Source: Elymus sibiricus (lineage: Eukaryota > Streptophyta > Magnoliopsida > Poales > Poaceae). Taken from it: DNA of 64,000 nucleotides. The position numbers and the translations under genes were made by a program. Location of the stretch: assembly GCA_039707655.1 (NCBI GenBank), contig CM077673.1:4350001-4414000 (forward strand), given 5' to 3'. The notes under the pieces are model-generated. The model made no database searches, was not told the DNA's origin, and saw only the letters and a program-made list of their open reading frames with translations. Position 1 is the first letter of the stretch, and each line of letters starts with the position of its first letter. Positions 46,618 to 58,746 of the stretch are shown here, one piece after another.

Positions 46618-49465
46618 ATCTGCGAGTTTTGGGGAGGTCCCCGTAAGCGAACCCCGGGGTTCCCCGAACATTTGGATCGCCCGGGGACCCATAACCAGTG
46701 AGTAATAGCATAGAAAACAGGTAAGAATGGACCAAATCTGCGAGTTTTGGCGATGTCACCGTAACCGGTCCACGGGCTTCCCCGAACGTTCGGACGACCA
46801 AGACAACCAAAAAACAGTGAATAATAGCACAGAAAACTAGTAAGAATGGACCAAATCTGCGAGTTTTGGCGAGGTCCCCGTAACCGGACCCCGGGCTTCC
46901 CCGAACGTTCGGACGACCACGACAACCAAAAAACAGTGAATAATAGCATAGAAAACTGTTAAGAATGGACCAAATCTGCGAGTTTTGGCAAGGTCCCCGT
47001 AACCGGTCCCCGAGCATCCCCAAATGTTGGGACGACCACAACAACCAAAAACAGTGAATAATAGCATAGAAAACTGGTCAGACTGGACCAAATCTGCGAG
47101 TTCTGGCGAGGTCCCCGTAAGCGGACCCCATGGTGCCCCGAACGTCTCGATTGTCCCAAGACCCAAAATCAGTGAGTAATAGCATAGAAATCTGGCCGGA
47201 ACAGACAAAATCTGCTAGTTTTGGCGAGGTCCCGGTAACCGGTTCACGGGCTTCCCCGAATGTTTGGACGGCCACGACAACCAAAAAAACAGTGAATAAT
47301 AGCATAGAAATCTGGTCAGAATGGACAAAATCTGCGAGTTTTGGGGAGGTCCCCGTAAGCGAACCCCGGGGTTCCCCGAACATTTGGATCGCCCCGGGAC
47401 CCATAATCAGTGAGTAATAGCATAGAAAACAGGTAAGAATGGACCAAATCTGCGAGTTTTGGCGATGTCACCGTAACCGGTCCACAGGCTTCCCCGAACG
47501 TTCGGACGACCAAGACAACCAAAAAACAGTGAATAATAGCACAGAAAGCTAGTAAGAATGGACCAAATCTGCGAGTTTTGGCAAGGTCCCCGTAACCGGA
47601 CCCCGGGCTTCCCCGAACGTTCGGACGACCACTACAACCAAAAAACAGTGAATAATAGCATAGAAAACCGGTAAGAATGGACCAAATCTGCGAGTTTTGG
47701 CAAGGTCCCCGTAACCGGACCCCGGGCATCCCCAAATGTTGGGACGACCACAACAACCAAAAACAGTGAATACTAGCATAGAAAACAGGTAAGAATGGAC
47801 CAAATCTGCGAGTTTTGGCGAGGTCCCCGTAAGCGGACCCCATGGTTCCCCGAACGTCTCGATCGTCCCAAGACCCAAAATCAGTGAGTAATAGCATAGA
47901 AAACTGGCCGGAACAGACAAAATCAGCTAGTTTTGGCGAGGTCCCGGTAACCGGTCCACGGGCTTCACCGAATGTTTGGACGGCCACGACAACCAAAAAA
48001 ACAGTGAATAATAGCATAGAAATCTGGTCAGAATGGACAAAATCTGCGAGTTTTGGGGAGGTCCCCGTAAGCGAACCCCGGGGTTCCCCGAACATTTGGA
48101 TCGCCCCGGGACCCATAATCAGTGAGTAATAGCATAGAAAACAGGTAAGAATGGACCAAATATGCGAGTTTTGGTGATGTCACCGTAACTGGTCCACAGG
48201 CTTCCCCGAACGTTCGGACGACCAAGACAACCAAAAAACAGTGAATAATAGCACAGAAAGCTAGTAAGAATGGACCAAATCTGCGAGTTTTGGCGAGGTC
48301 CCCGTAACCGGACCCCGGGCTTCCCCGAACGTTCGGACGACCACGACAACCAAAAAACAGTGAATAATAGCATAGAAAACCGGTAAGAATGGACCAAATC
48401 TGCGAGTTTTGGCAAGCTCCCCGTAACCGGACCCCGGGCATCCCCAAATGTTGGGACGACCACAACAACCAAAAGCAGTGAATAATAGCATAGAAAACAA
48501 GTAAGAATGGACCAAATCTGCGAGTTTTGGCGAGGTCCCTGTAAGCGGACCCCATGGTTCCCCGAACGTTTCGATCGTCCCGAGACCGAAAATCAGTGAG
48601 TAATAGCATAGAAAACTGGCCGGAAAAGACAAAATCTGCTAGTTTTGGTGAGGTCCCGGTAACCGGTCCACGGGCTTCCCCGAATGTTCGGACGGCCACG
48701 ACAACCAATAAAACAGTGAATAATAGCATAGAAATCTGGTCAGAATGGACAAAATCTGCGAGTTTTGGCGAGGTCCCCGTAAGCGGACCCCGGGGTTCCC
48801 CGAACATTTGGATCGCCCCGGGACCCATAATCAGAGAGTAATAGCATAGAAAACAGGTAAGAATTGACCAAATCTGCGAGTTTTGGCGATGTCCCCGTAA
48901 CCGGTCCACGGGCTTCCCCGAACGTTCGGACGACCACGACAACCAAAAAACAGTGAATAATAGAACAGGAAACTAGTAAGAATGGACCAAATCTGCGAGT
49001 TTTGGTGAGGTCCCCGTAACCGGACCCTGGGCTTCCCCGAACGTTCGGACGACCACGACAACCAAAAAACAGTGAATAATAGCATAGAAAACTGGTAAGA
49101 ATGCACCAAATTTGCGAGTTTTGGAAAGGTCCCCGTAACCGGACCCCGAGCATCCCCAAATGTTGGGACGACCACAACAACCAAAAACAGTGAATAATAG
49201 CATAGAAAACTGGTCAGACTGGACCAAATCTGCGAGTTCTGGCGAGGTCCCCGTAAGCGGACCCCATGGTTCCCCGAACGTCTCGATCGTCCCAAGACCC
49301 AAAATCAGTGAGTAATAGCATAGAAAACTGGCCGGAACAGACAAAATCTGCTAGTTTTGGCGAGGTCCAGGTAACCGGTCCACGGGCTTCCCCGAATGTT
49401 CGGACGGCCACGACAACCAAAAAAACAGTGAATAATAGCATAGAAATCTGGTCAGAATGGACAAA
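46618..49465 (+). repeat. Four-HOR super-repeat h3-h5-h1-h2, copy 2 (2,848 bp)
   Basis: HORs start at 46618, 47330, 48042 and 48754. All private marks of the preceding unit recur at +2,848: GATTGTCCC near 47148, GCTTCACCG near 47965 and GGCAAGCTCCCC near 48413. I saw no difference between these two copies by eye, making them among the most recent duplications in the window. Confidence 0.87.
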
Positions 49466-50295
49466 ATCTGCGAGTTTTGGGGAGGTCCCCGTAAGCGAAC
49501 CCCGGGGTTCCCCGAACATTTGGATCGCCCGGGGACCCATAACCAGTGAGTAATAGCATAGAAAACAGGTAAGAATGGACCAAATCTGCGAGTTTTGGCG
49601 ATGTCACCGTAACCGGTCCACGGGCTTCCCCGAACGTTCGGACGACCAAGACAACCAAAAAACAGTGAATAATAGCACAGAAAACTAGTAAGAATGGACC
49701 AAATCTGCGAGTTTTGGCGAGGTCCCCGTAACCGGACCCCGGGCTTCCCCGAACGTTCGGACGACCACGACAACCAAAAAACAGTGAATAATAGCATAGA
49801 AAACTGTTAAGAATGGACCAAATCTGCGAGTTTTGGCAAGGTCCCCGTAACCGGTCCCCGAGCATCCCCAAATGTTGGGACGACCACAACAACCAAAAAC
49901 AGTGAATAATAGCATAGAAAACTGGTCAGACTGGACCAAATCTGCGAGTTCTGGCGAGGTCCCCGTAAGCGGACCCCATGGTGCCCCGAAAGTCTCGATC
50001 GTCCCAAGACCCAAAATCAGTGAGTAATAGCATAGAAATCTGGCCGGAACAGACAAAATCTGCTAGTTTTGGCGAGGTCCCGGTAACCGGTTCACGGGCT
50101 TCCCCGAATGTTTGGACGGCCACGACAACCAAAAAAACAGTGAATAATAGCATAGAAATCTGGTCAGAATGGACAAAATCTGCGAGTTTTGGGGAGGTCC
50201 CCGTAAGCGAACCCCGGGGTTCCCCGAACATTTGGATCGCCCCGGGACCCATAATCAGTGAGTAATAGCATAGAAAACAGGTAAGAATGGACCAA

Positions 50296-50415
50296 ATATG
50301 CGAGTTTTGGTGATGTCACCGTAACCGGCCCACAGGCTTCCCCGAACGTTCGGACGACCACGACAACCAAAAAAACAGTGAATAATAGCATAGAAATCTG
50401 GTCAAAATGGACAAA
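50296..50415 (+). repeat. Chimeric monomer B/F, copy 1
   Basis: The head is B (ATATGCGAG, GGTGATGTCACCG, with private ACCGGCCCACAGG). After GTTCGGACGACCACGAC it continues with the F-type A7 run and the F tail AAATCTGGTCAAAATGGACAAA. Monomer A follows. The join skips C, D and E and leaves an extra A-B/F pair ahead of a full HOR, giving 8-monomer units. Confidence 0.84.
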
Positions 50416-50539
50416 ATCTGCGAGTTTTGGGGAGGTCCCCGTAAGCGAACCCCGGGGTTCCCCGAACATTTGGATCGCCCCGGGACCCATAACCAGTGAC
50501 CCATAACCATAGCAGAGAAAACAGGTAAGAATGGACCAA
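50416..50539 (+). repeat. Monomer A*, 124 bp, with a 6-bp gain and local duplication, copy 1
   Basis: The monomer is type A up to GACCCATAACCAGTGA, then repeats CCCATAACCA and continues TAGCAGAG instead of the usual GTAATAGCATAG. It is 6 bp longer than A (124 against 118). The repeated CCCATAACCA suggests replication slippage. It always follows the B/F chimera, and the next B has TTTTGTTGATGTCACC. Confidence 0.82.
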
Positions 50540-51251
50540 ATCTGCGAGTTTTGTTGATGTCACCGTAACCGGTCCACGGGCTTCCCCGAACGTTCGGACG
50601 ACCAAGACAACCAAAAAACAGTGAATAATAGCACAGAAAACTAGTAAGAATGGACCAAATCTGCGAGTTTTGGCGAGGTCCCCGTAACCGGACCCCGGGC
50701 TTCCCCGAACGTTCGGACGAACACGACAACCAAAAAACAGTGAATAATAGCATAGAAAACAGTTAAGAATGGACCAAATCTGCGAGTTTTGGCAAGGTCC
50801 CCGTAACCGGTCCCCGAGCATCCCCAAATGTTGGGACGACCACAACAACCAAAAACAGTGAATAATAGCATAGAAAACTGGTCAGACTGGACCAAATCTG
50901 CGAGTTCTGGCGAGGTCCCCGTAAGCGGACCCCATGGTGCCCCGAAAGTCTCGATCGTCCCAAGACCCAAAATCAGTGAGTAATAGCATAGAAATCTGGC
51001 CGGAACAGACAAAATCTGCTAGTTTTGGCGAGGTCCCGGTAACCGGTTCACGGGCTTCCCCGAATGTTTGGACGGCCACGACAACCAAAAAAACAGTGAA
51101 TAATAGCATCGAAATCTGGTCAGAATGGACAAAATCTGCGAGTTTTGGGGAGGTCCCCGTAAGCGAACCCCGGGGTTCCCCGAACATTTGGATCGCCCCG
51201 GGACCCATAATCAGTGAGTAATAGCATAGAAAACAGGTAAGAATGGACCAA

Positions 51252-51371
51252 ATATGCGAGTTTTGGTGATGTCACCGTAACCGGCCCACAGGCTTCCCCG
51301 AACGTTCGGACGACCAGGACAACCAAAAAAACAGTGAATAATAGCATAGAAATCTGGTCAAAATGGACAAA
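51252..51371 (+). repeat. Chimeric monomer B/F, copy 2
   Basis: Tandem copy of the B/F join 956 bp after the first, with GACCAGGACAACC instead of GACCACGACAACC. Two consecutive 8-monomer units are therefore present. Confidence 0.84.
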
Positions 51372-51495
51372 ATCTGCGAGTTTTGGGGAGGTCCCCGTAA
51401 GCGAACCCCGGGGTTCCCCGAACATTTGGATCGCCCCGGGACCCATAACCAGTGACCCATAACCATAGCAGAGAAAACAGGTAAGAATGGACCAA
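51372..51495 (+). repeat. Monomer A*, copy 2
   Basis: Same 6-bp gain and same CAGAG ending as the first A*, 956 bp downstream, within the second 8-monomer unit. Confidence 0.82.
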
Positions 51496-54400
51496 ATCTG
51501 CGAGTTTTGTTGATGTCACCGTAACCGGTCCACGGGCTTCCCCGAACGTTCGGACGACCAAGACAACCAAAAAACAGTGAATAATAGCACAGAAAACTAG
51601 TAAGAATGGACCAAATCTGCGAGTTTTGGCGAGGTCCCCGTAACCGGACCCCGGGCTTCCCCGAACGTTCGGACGAACACGACAACCAAAAAACAGTGAA
51701 TAATAGCATAGAAAACAGTTAAGAATGGACCAAATCTGCGAGTTTTGGCAAGGTCCCCGTAACCGGTCCCCGAGCATCCCCAAATGTTGGGACGACCACA
51801 ACAACCAAAAACAGTGAATAATAGCATAGAAAACTGGTCAGACTGGACCAAATCTGCGAGTTCTGGCGAGGTCCCCGTAAGCGGACCCCATGGTGCCCCG
51901 AACGTCTCGATCGTCCCAAGACCCAAAATCAGTGAGTAATAATAGCATAGAAATCTGGCCGGAACAGACAAAATCTGCTTGTTTTGGCGAGGTCCCGGTA
52001 ACCGGTTCACGGGCTTCCCCGAATGTTTGGACGGCCACGACAACCAAAAAAACAGTGAATAATAGCATAGAAATCTGGTCAGAATGGACAAAATCTGCGA
52101 GTTTTGGGGAGGTCCCCGTAAGCGAACCCCGGGGTTCCCCGAACATTTGGATCGCCCCGGGACCCATAACCAGTGAGTAATAGCATAGAAAACAGGTAAG
52201 AATGGACCAAATATGCGAGTTTTGGTGATGTCACCGTAACCGGTCCACAGGCTTCCCCGAACGTTCGGACGACCAAGACAACCAAAAAACAGTGAATAAT
52301 AGCACAGAAAGCTAATAAGAATGGACCAAATCTGCGAGTTTTGGCGAGGTCCCCGTAACCGGACCCCGGGCTTCCCCGAACGTTCGGACGACCACGACAA
52401 CCAAAAAACAGTGAATAATAGCATAGAAAACCGGTAAGAATGGACCAAATCTGCGAGTTTTGGCAAGGTCCCCGTAACCGGACCCCGGGCATCCCCAAAT
52501 GTTGGGACGACCACAACAACCAAAAGCAGTGAATAATAGCATAGAAAACAAGTAAGAATGGACCAAATCTGCGAGTTTTGGCGAGGTCCCTGTAAGCGGA
52601 CCCCATGGTTCCCCGAACGTTTCGATCGTCCCGAGACCGAAAATCAGTGAGTAATAGCATAGAAAACTGGCCGGAAAAGACAAAATCTGCTAGTTTTGGT
52701 GAGGTCCCGGTAACCGGTCCACGGGCTTCCCCGAATGTTCGGACGGCCACGACAACCAATAAAACAGTGAATAATAGCATAGAAATCTGGTCAGAATGGA
52801 CAAAATCTGCGAGTTTTGGCGAGGTCCCCGTAAGCGGACCCCGGGGTTCCCCGAACATTTGGATCGCCCCGGGACCCATAATCAGAGAGTAATAGCATAG
52901 AAAACAGGTAAGAATTGACCAAATCTGCGAGTTTTGGCGATGTCCCCGTAACCGGTCCACGGGCTTCCCCGAACGTTCGGACGACCACGACAACCAAAAA
53001 ACAGTGAATAATAGAACAGGAAACTAGTAAGAATGGACCAAATCTGCGAGTTTTGGTGAGGTCCCCGTAACCGGACCCTGGGCTTCCCCGAACGTTCGGA
53101 CGACCACGACAACCAAAAAACAGTGAATAATAGCATAGAAAACTGGTAAGAATGCACCAAATTTGCGAGTTTTGGAAAGGTCCCCGTAACCGGACCCCGA
53201 GCATCCCCAAATGTTGGGACGACCACAACAACCAAAAACAGTGAATAATAGCATAGAAAACTGGTCAGACTGGACCAAATCTGCGAGTTCTGGCGAGGTC
53301 CCCGTAAGCGGACCCCATGGTTCCCCGAACGTCTCGATCGTCCCAAGACCCAAAATCAGTGAGTAATAGCATAGAAAACTGGCCGGAACAGACAAAATCT
53401 GCTAGTTTTGGCGAGGTCCCGGTAACCGGTCCACGGGCTTCCCCGAATGTTCGGACGGCCACGACAACCAAAAAAACAGTGAATAATAGCATAGAAATCT
53501 AGTCAGAATGGACAAAATCTGCGAGTTTTGGGGAGGTCCCCGTAAGCGAACCCCGGGGTTCCCCGAACATTTGGATCGCCCGGGGACCCATAACCAGTGA
53601 GTAATAGCATAGAAAACAGGTAAGAATGGACCAAATCTGCGAGTTTTGGCGATGTCACCGTAACCGGTCCACGGGCTTCCCCGAACGTTCGGACGACCAA
53701 GACAACCAAAAAACAGTGAATAATAGCACAGAAAACTAGTAAAAATGGACCAAATCTGCGAGTTTTGGCGAGGTCCCCGTAACCGGACCCCGGGCTTCCC
53801 CGAACGTTCGGACGACCACGACAACCAAAAAACAGTGAATAATAGCATAGAAAACTGTTAAGAATGGACCAAATCTGCGAGTTTTGGCAAGGTCCCCGTA
53901 ACCGGTCCCCGAGCATCCCCAAATGTTGGGACGACCACAACAACCAAAAACAGTGAATAATAGCATAGAAAACTGGTCAGACTGGACCAAATCTGCGAGT
54001 TCTGGCGAGGTCCCCGTAAGCGGACCCCATGGTGCCCCGAACGTCTCGATCGTCCCAAGACCCAAAATCAGTGAGTAATAATAGCATAGAAATCTGGCCG
54101 GAACAGACAAAATCTGCTTGTTTTGGCGAGGTCCCGGTAACCGGTTCACGGGCTTCCCCGAATGTTTGGACGGCCACGACAACCAAAAAAACAGTGAATA
54201 ATAGCATAGAAATCTGGTCAGAATGGACAAAATCTGCGAGTTTTGGGGAGGTCCCCGTAAGCGAACCCCGGGGTTCCCCGAACATTTGGATCGCCCCGGG
54301 ACCCATAACCAGTGAGTAATAGCATAGAAAACAGGTAAGAATGGACCAAATATGCGAGTTTTGGTGATGTCACCGTAACCGGTCCACAGGCTTCCCCGAA

Positions 54401-55655
54401 CGTTCGGACGACCAAGACAACCAAAAAACAGTGAATAATAGCACAGAAAGCTAATAAGAATGGACCAAATCTGCGAGTTTTGGCGAGGTCCCCGTAACCG
54501 GACCCCGGGCTTCCCCGAACGTTCGGACGACCACGACAACCAAAAAACAGTGAATAATAGCATAGAAAACCGGTAAGAATGGACCAAATCTGCGAGTTTT
54601 GGCAAGGTCCCCGTAACCGGACCCCGGGCATCCCCAAATGTTGGGACGACCACAACAACCAAAAGCAGTGAATAATAGCATAGAAAACAAGTAAGAATGG
54701 ACCAAATCTGCGAGTTTTGGCGAGGTCCCTGTAAGCGGACCCCATGGTTCCCCGAACGTTTCGATCGTCCCGAGACCGAAAATCAGTGAGTAATAGCATA
54801 GAAAACTGGCCGGAAAAGACAAAATCTGCTAGTTTTGGTGAGGTCCCGGTAACCGGTCCACGGGCTTCCCCGAATGTTCGGACGGCCACGACAACCAATA
54901 AAACAGTGAATAATAGCATAGAAATCTGGTCAGAATGGACAAAATCTGCGAGTTTTGGCGAGGTCCCCGTAAGCGGACCCCGGGGTTCCCCGAACATTTG
55001 GATCGCCCCGGGACCCATAATCAGAGAGTAATAGCATAGAAAACAGGTAAGAATTGACCAAATCTGCGAGTTTTGGCGATGTCCCCGTAACCGGTCCACG
55101 GGCTTCCCCGAACGTTCGGACGACCACGACAACCAAAAAACAGTGAATAATAGAACAGGAAACTAGTAAGAATGGACCAAATCTGCGAGTTTTGGTGAGG
55201 TCCCCGTAACCGGACCCTGGGCTTCCCCGAACGTTCGGACGACCACGACAACCAAAAAACAGTGAATAATAGCATAGAAAACTGGTAAGAATGCACCAAA
55301 TTTGCGAGTTTTGGAAAGGTCCCCGTAACCGGACCCCGAGCATCCCCAAATGTTGGGACGACCACAACAACCAAAAACAGTGAATAATAGCATAGAAAAC
55401 TGGTCAGACTGGACCAAATCTGCGAGTTCTGGCGAGGTCCCCGTAAGCGGACCCCATGGTTCCCCGAACGTCTCGATCGTCCCAAGACCCAAAATCAGTG
55501 AGTAATAGCATAGAAAACTGGCCGGAACAGACAAAATCTGCTAGTTTTGGCGAGGTCCCGGTAACCGGTCCACGGGCTTCCCCGAATGTTCGGACGGCCA
55601 CGACAACCAAAAAAACAGTGAATAATAGCATAGAAATCTGGTCAGAATGGACAAA

Positions 55656-55892
55656 ATCTGCGAGTTTTGGCAAGGTCCCCGTAAGCGGACCCCGGGGTTC
55701 CCCGAACATTTGGATTGCCCCGGGACCCATAATCAGAGAGTAATAGCATAGAAAACCGGTACGAATTGACCAAATCTGCGAGTTTTGGCGATGTCCCCGT
55801 AACCGGTCCACGGGCTTCCCCGAACATTCGGACGACCACCAAAACCAAAAAACAGTGAATAATAGAACATTAAACTAGTAAGAATGGACCAA
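55656..55892 (+). repeat. Unique two-monomer A-B unit with private substitutions
   Basis: After a normal HOR, an A (55656-55773) and a B (55774-55892) are followed directly by another A at 55893, so C-F are missing. The pair carries several changes not seen elsewhere in the window: GATTGCCCCGGG, ACCGGTACGAATTG, GAACATTCGG, CACCAAAACC and GAACATTAAAC. It is not repeated at +4,875 and sits exactly at the left edge of the first 41-monomer unit. Confidence 0.8.
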
Positions 55893-56604
55893 ATCTGCGA
55901 GTTTTGGGGAGGTCCCCGTAAGCGAACCCCGGGGTTCCCCGAACATTTGGATCGCCCGGGGACCCATAACCAGTGAGTAATAGCATAGAAAACAGGTAAG
56001 AATGGACCAAATCTGCGAGTTTTGGCGATGTCACCGTAACCGGTCCACGGGCTTCCCCGAACGTTCGGACGACCAAGACAACCAAAAAACAGTGAATAAT
56101 AGCACAGAAAACTAGTAAGAATGGACCAAATCTGCGAGTTTTGGCGAGGTCCCCGTAACCGGACCCCGGGCTTCCCCGAACGTTCGGACGACCACGACAA
56201 CCAAAAAACAGTGAATAATAGCATAGAAAACTGTTAAGAATGGACCAAATCTGCGAGTTTTGGCAAGGTCCCCGTAACCGGTCCCCGAGCATCCCCAAAT
56301 GTTGGGACGACCACAACAACCAAAAACAGTGAATAATAGCATAGAAAACTGGTCAGACTGGACCAAATCTGCGAGTTCTGGCGAGGTCCCCGTAAGCGGA
56401 CCCCATGGTGCCCCGAAAGTCTCGATCGTCCCAAGACCCAAAATCAGTGAGTAATAGCATAGAAATCTGGCCGGAACAGACAAAATCTGCTAGTTTTGGC
56501 GAGGTCCCGGTAACCGGTTCACGGGCTTCCCCGAATGTTTGGACGGCCACGACAACCAAAAAAACAGTGAATAATAGCATAGAAATCTGGTCAGAATGGA
56601 CAAA

Positions 56605-56722
56605 ATCTGCGAGTTTTGGGGAGGTCCCCGTAAGCGAACCCCGGGGTTCCCCAAATGTTGGGACGACCACAACAACCAAAAGCAGTGAATAATAGCATAG
56701 AAAACAAGTAAGAATGGACCAA
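56605..56722 (+). repeat. Chimeric monomer A/D, copy 1
   Basis: The head is A (GGGGAGG, GCGAACCCCGGGGTTCCCC). From AAATGTTGGGACGACCACAAC onward it is D of the h1 type (AAAAGCAG, AAACAAGTAAG). The join lies at the shared TCCCC followed by an A-rich stretch, the position of the central dyad. It removes B and C, so only three monomers (A/D, E, F; 356 bp) precede the next A. Confidence 0.85.
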
Positions 56723-58502
56723 ATCTGCGAGTTTTGGCGAGGTCCCTGTAAGCGGACCCCATGGTTCCCCGAACGTTTCGATCGTCCCGAGACCGAAAAT
56801 CAGTGAGTAATAGCATAGAAAACTGGCCGGAAAAGACAAAATCTGCTAGTTTTGGTGAGGTCCCGGTAACCGGTCCACGGGCTTCCCCGAATGTTCGGAC
56901 GGCCACGACAACCAATAAAACAGTGAATAATAGCATAGAAATCTGGTCAGAATGGACAAAATCTGCGAGTTTTGGCGAGGTCCCCGTAAGCGGACCCCGG
57001 GGTTCCCCGAACATTTGGATCGCCCCGGGACCCATAATCAGAGAGTAATAGCATAGAAAACAGGTAAGAATTGACCAAATCTGCGAGTTTTGGCGATGTC
57101 CCCGTAACCGGTCCACGGGCTTCCCCGAACGTTCGGACGACCACGACAACCAAAAAACAGTGAATAATAGAACAGGAAACTAGTAAGAATGGACCAAATC
57201 TGCGAGTTTTGGTGAGGTCCCCGTAACCGGACCCTGGGCTTCCCCGAACGTTCGGACGACCACGACAACCAAAAAACAGTGAATAATAGCATAGAAAACT
57301 GGTAAGAATGCACCAAATTTGCGAGTTTTGGAAAGGTCCCCGTAACCGGACCCCGAGCATCCCCAAATGTTGGGACGACCACAACAACCAAAAACAGTGA
57401 ATAATAGCATAGAAAACTGGTCAGACTGGACCAAATCTGCGAGTTCTGGCGAGGTCCCCGTAAGCGGACCCCATGGTTCCCCGAACGTCTCGATCATCCC
57501 AAGACCCAAAATCAGTGAGTAATAGCATAGAAAACTGGCCGGAACAGACAAAATCTGCTAGTTTTGGCGAGGTCCCGGTAACCGGTCCACGGGCTTCCCC
57601 GAATGTTCGGACGGCCACGACAACCAAAAAAACAGTGAATAATAGCATAGAAATCTAGTCAGAATGGACAAAATCTGCGAGTTTTGGGGAGGTCCCCGTA
57701 AGCGAACCCCGGGGTTCCCCGAACATTTGGATCGCCCGGGGACCCATAACCAGTGAGTAATAGCATAGAAAACAGGTAAGAATGGACCAAATCTGCGAGT
57801 TTTGGCGATGTCACCGTAACCGGTCCACGGGCTTCCCCGAACGTTCGGACGACCAAGACAACCAAAAAACAGTGAATAATAGCACAGAAAACTAGTAAGA
57901 ATGGACCAAATCTGCGAGTTTTGGCGAGGTCCCCGTAACCGGACCCCGGGCTTCCCCGAACGTTCGGACGACCACGACAACCAAAAAACAGTGAATAATA
58001 GCATAGAAAACTGTTAAGAATGGACCAAATCTGCGAGTTTTGGCAAGGTCCCCGTAACCGGTCCCCGAGCATCCCCAAATGTTGGGACGACCACAACAAC
58101 CAAAAACAGTGAATAATAGCATAGAAAACTGGTCAGACTGGACCAAATCTGCGAGTTCTGGCGAGGTCCCCGTAAGCGGACCCCATGGTGCCCCGAAAGT
58201 CTCGATCGTCCCAAGACCCAAAATCAGTGAGTAATAGCATAGAAATCTGGCCGGAACAGACAAAATCTGCTAGTTTTGGCGAGGTCCCGGTAACCGGTTC
58301 ACGGGCTTCCCCGAATGTTTGGACGGCCACGACAACCAAAAAAACAGTGAATAATAGCATAGAAATCTGGTCAGAATGGACAAAATCTGCGAGTTTTGGG
58401 GAGGTCCCCGTAAGCGAACCCCGGGGTTCCCCGAACATTTGGATCGCCCCGGGACCCATAATCAGTGAGTAATAGCATAGAAAACAGGTAAGAATGGACC
58501 AA

Positions 58503-58622
58503 ATATGCGAGTTTTGGTGATGTCACCGTAACCGGCCCACAGGCTTCCCCGAACGTTCGGACGACCACGACAACCAAAAAAACAGTGAATAATAGCATAG
58601 AAATCTGGTCAAAATGGACAAA
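58503..58622 (+). repeat. Chimeric monomer B/F, copy 3
   Basis: The same B/F junction with the GGCCCACAGG mark, now inside the 41-monomer super-repeat and 8,207 bp from the first instance. Confidence 0.83.
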
Positions 58623-58746
58623 ATCTGCGAGTTTTGGGGAGGTCCCCGTAAGCGAACCCCGGGGTTCCCCGAACATTTGGATCGCCCCGGGACCCATAAC
58701 CAGTGACCCATAACCATAGCATAGAAAACAGGTAAGACTGGACCAA
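58623..58746 (+). repeat. Monomer A*, copy 3
   Basis: A* with the duplicated CCCATAACCA but the ordinary TAGCATAGAAAAC ending and GGTAAGACTGG. It may be closer to the original slippage product, or have been partly corrected by conversion. Confidence 0.8.

Larger units (their letters stand above)
49466..55892 (+). repeat. Irregular zone with 8-mer HORs, a 2,139-bp tandem and an A-B dimer
   Basis: A monomers start at 49466, 50178, 50416, 51134, 51372, 52093, 52805, 53517, 54232, 54944 and 55656. Twice the register is broken by an extra A-B/F pair (50178-50415 and 51134-51371), making 8-monomer units that repeat at 956 bp. From about 51600 a three-HOR cycle h3-h1-h2 of 2,139 bp repeats (51890, 52605, 53317 against 54029, 54744, 55456 for the E marker). 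Its h3 E monomer has a 3-bp gain, GAGTAATAATAGC (near 51935 and 54074), and CTGCTTGTTTTGG. The zone ends with the dimer at 55656-55892. Confidence 0.82.
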
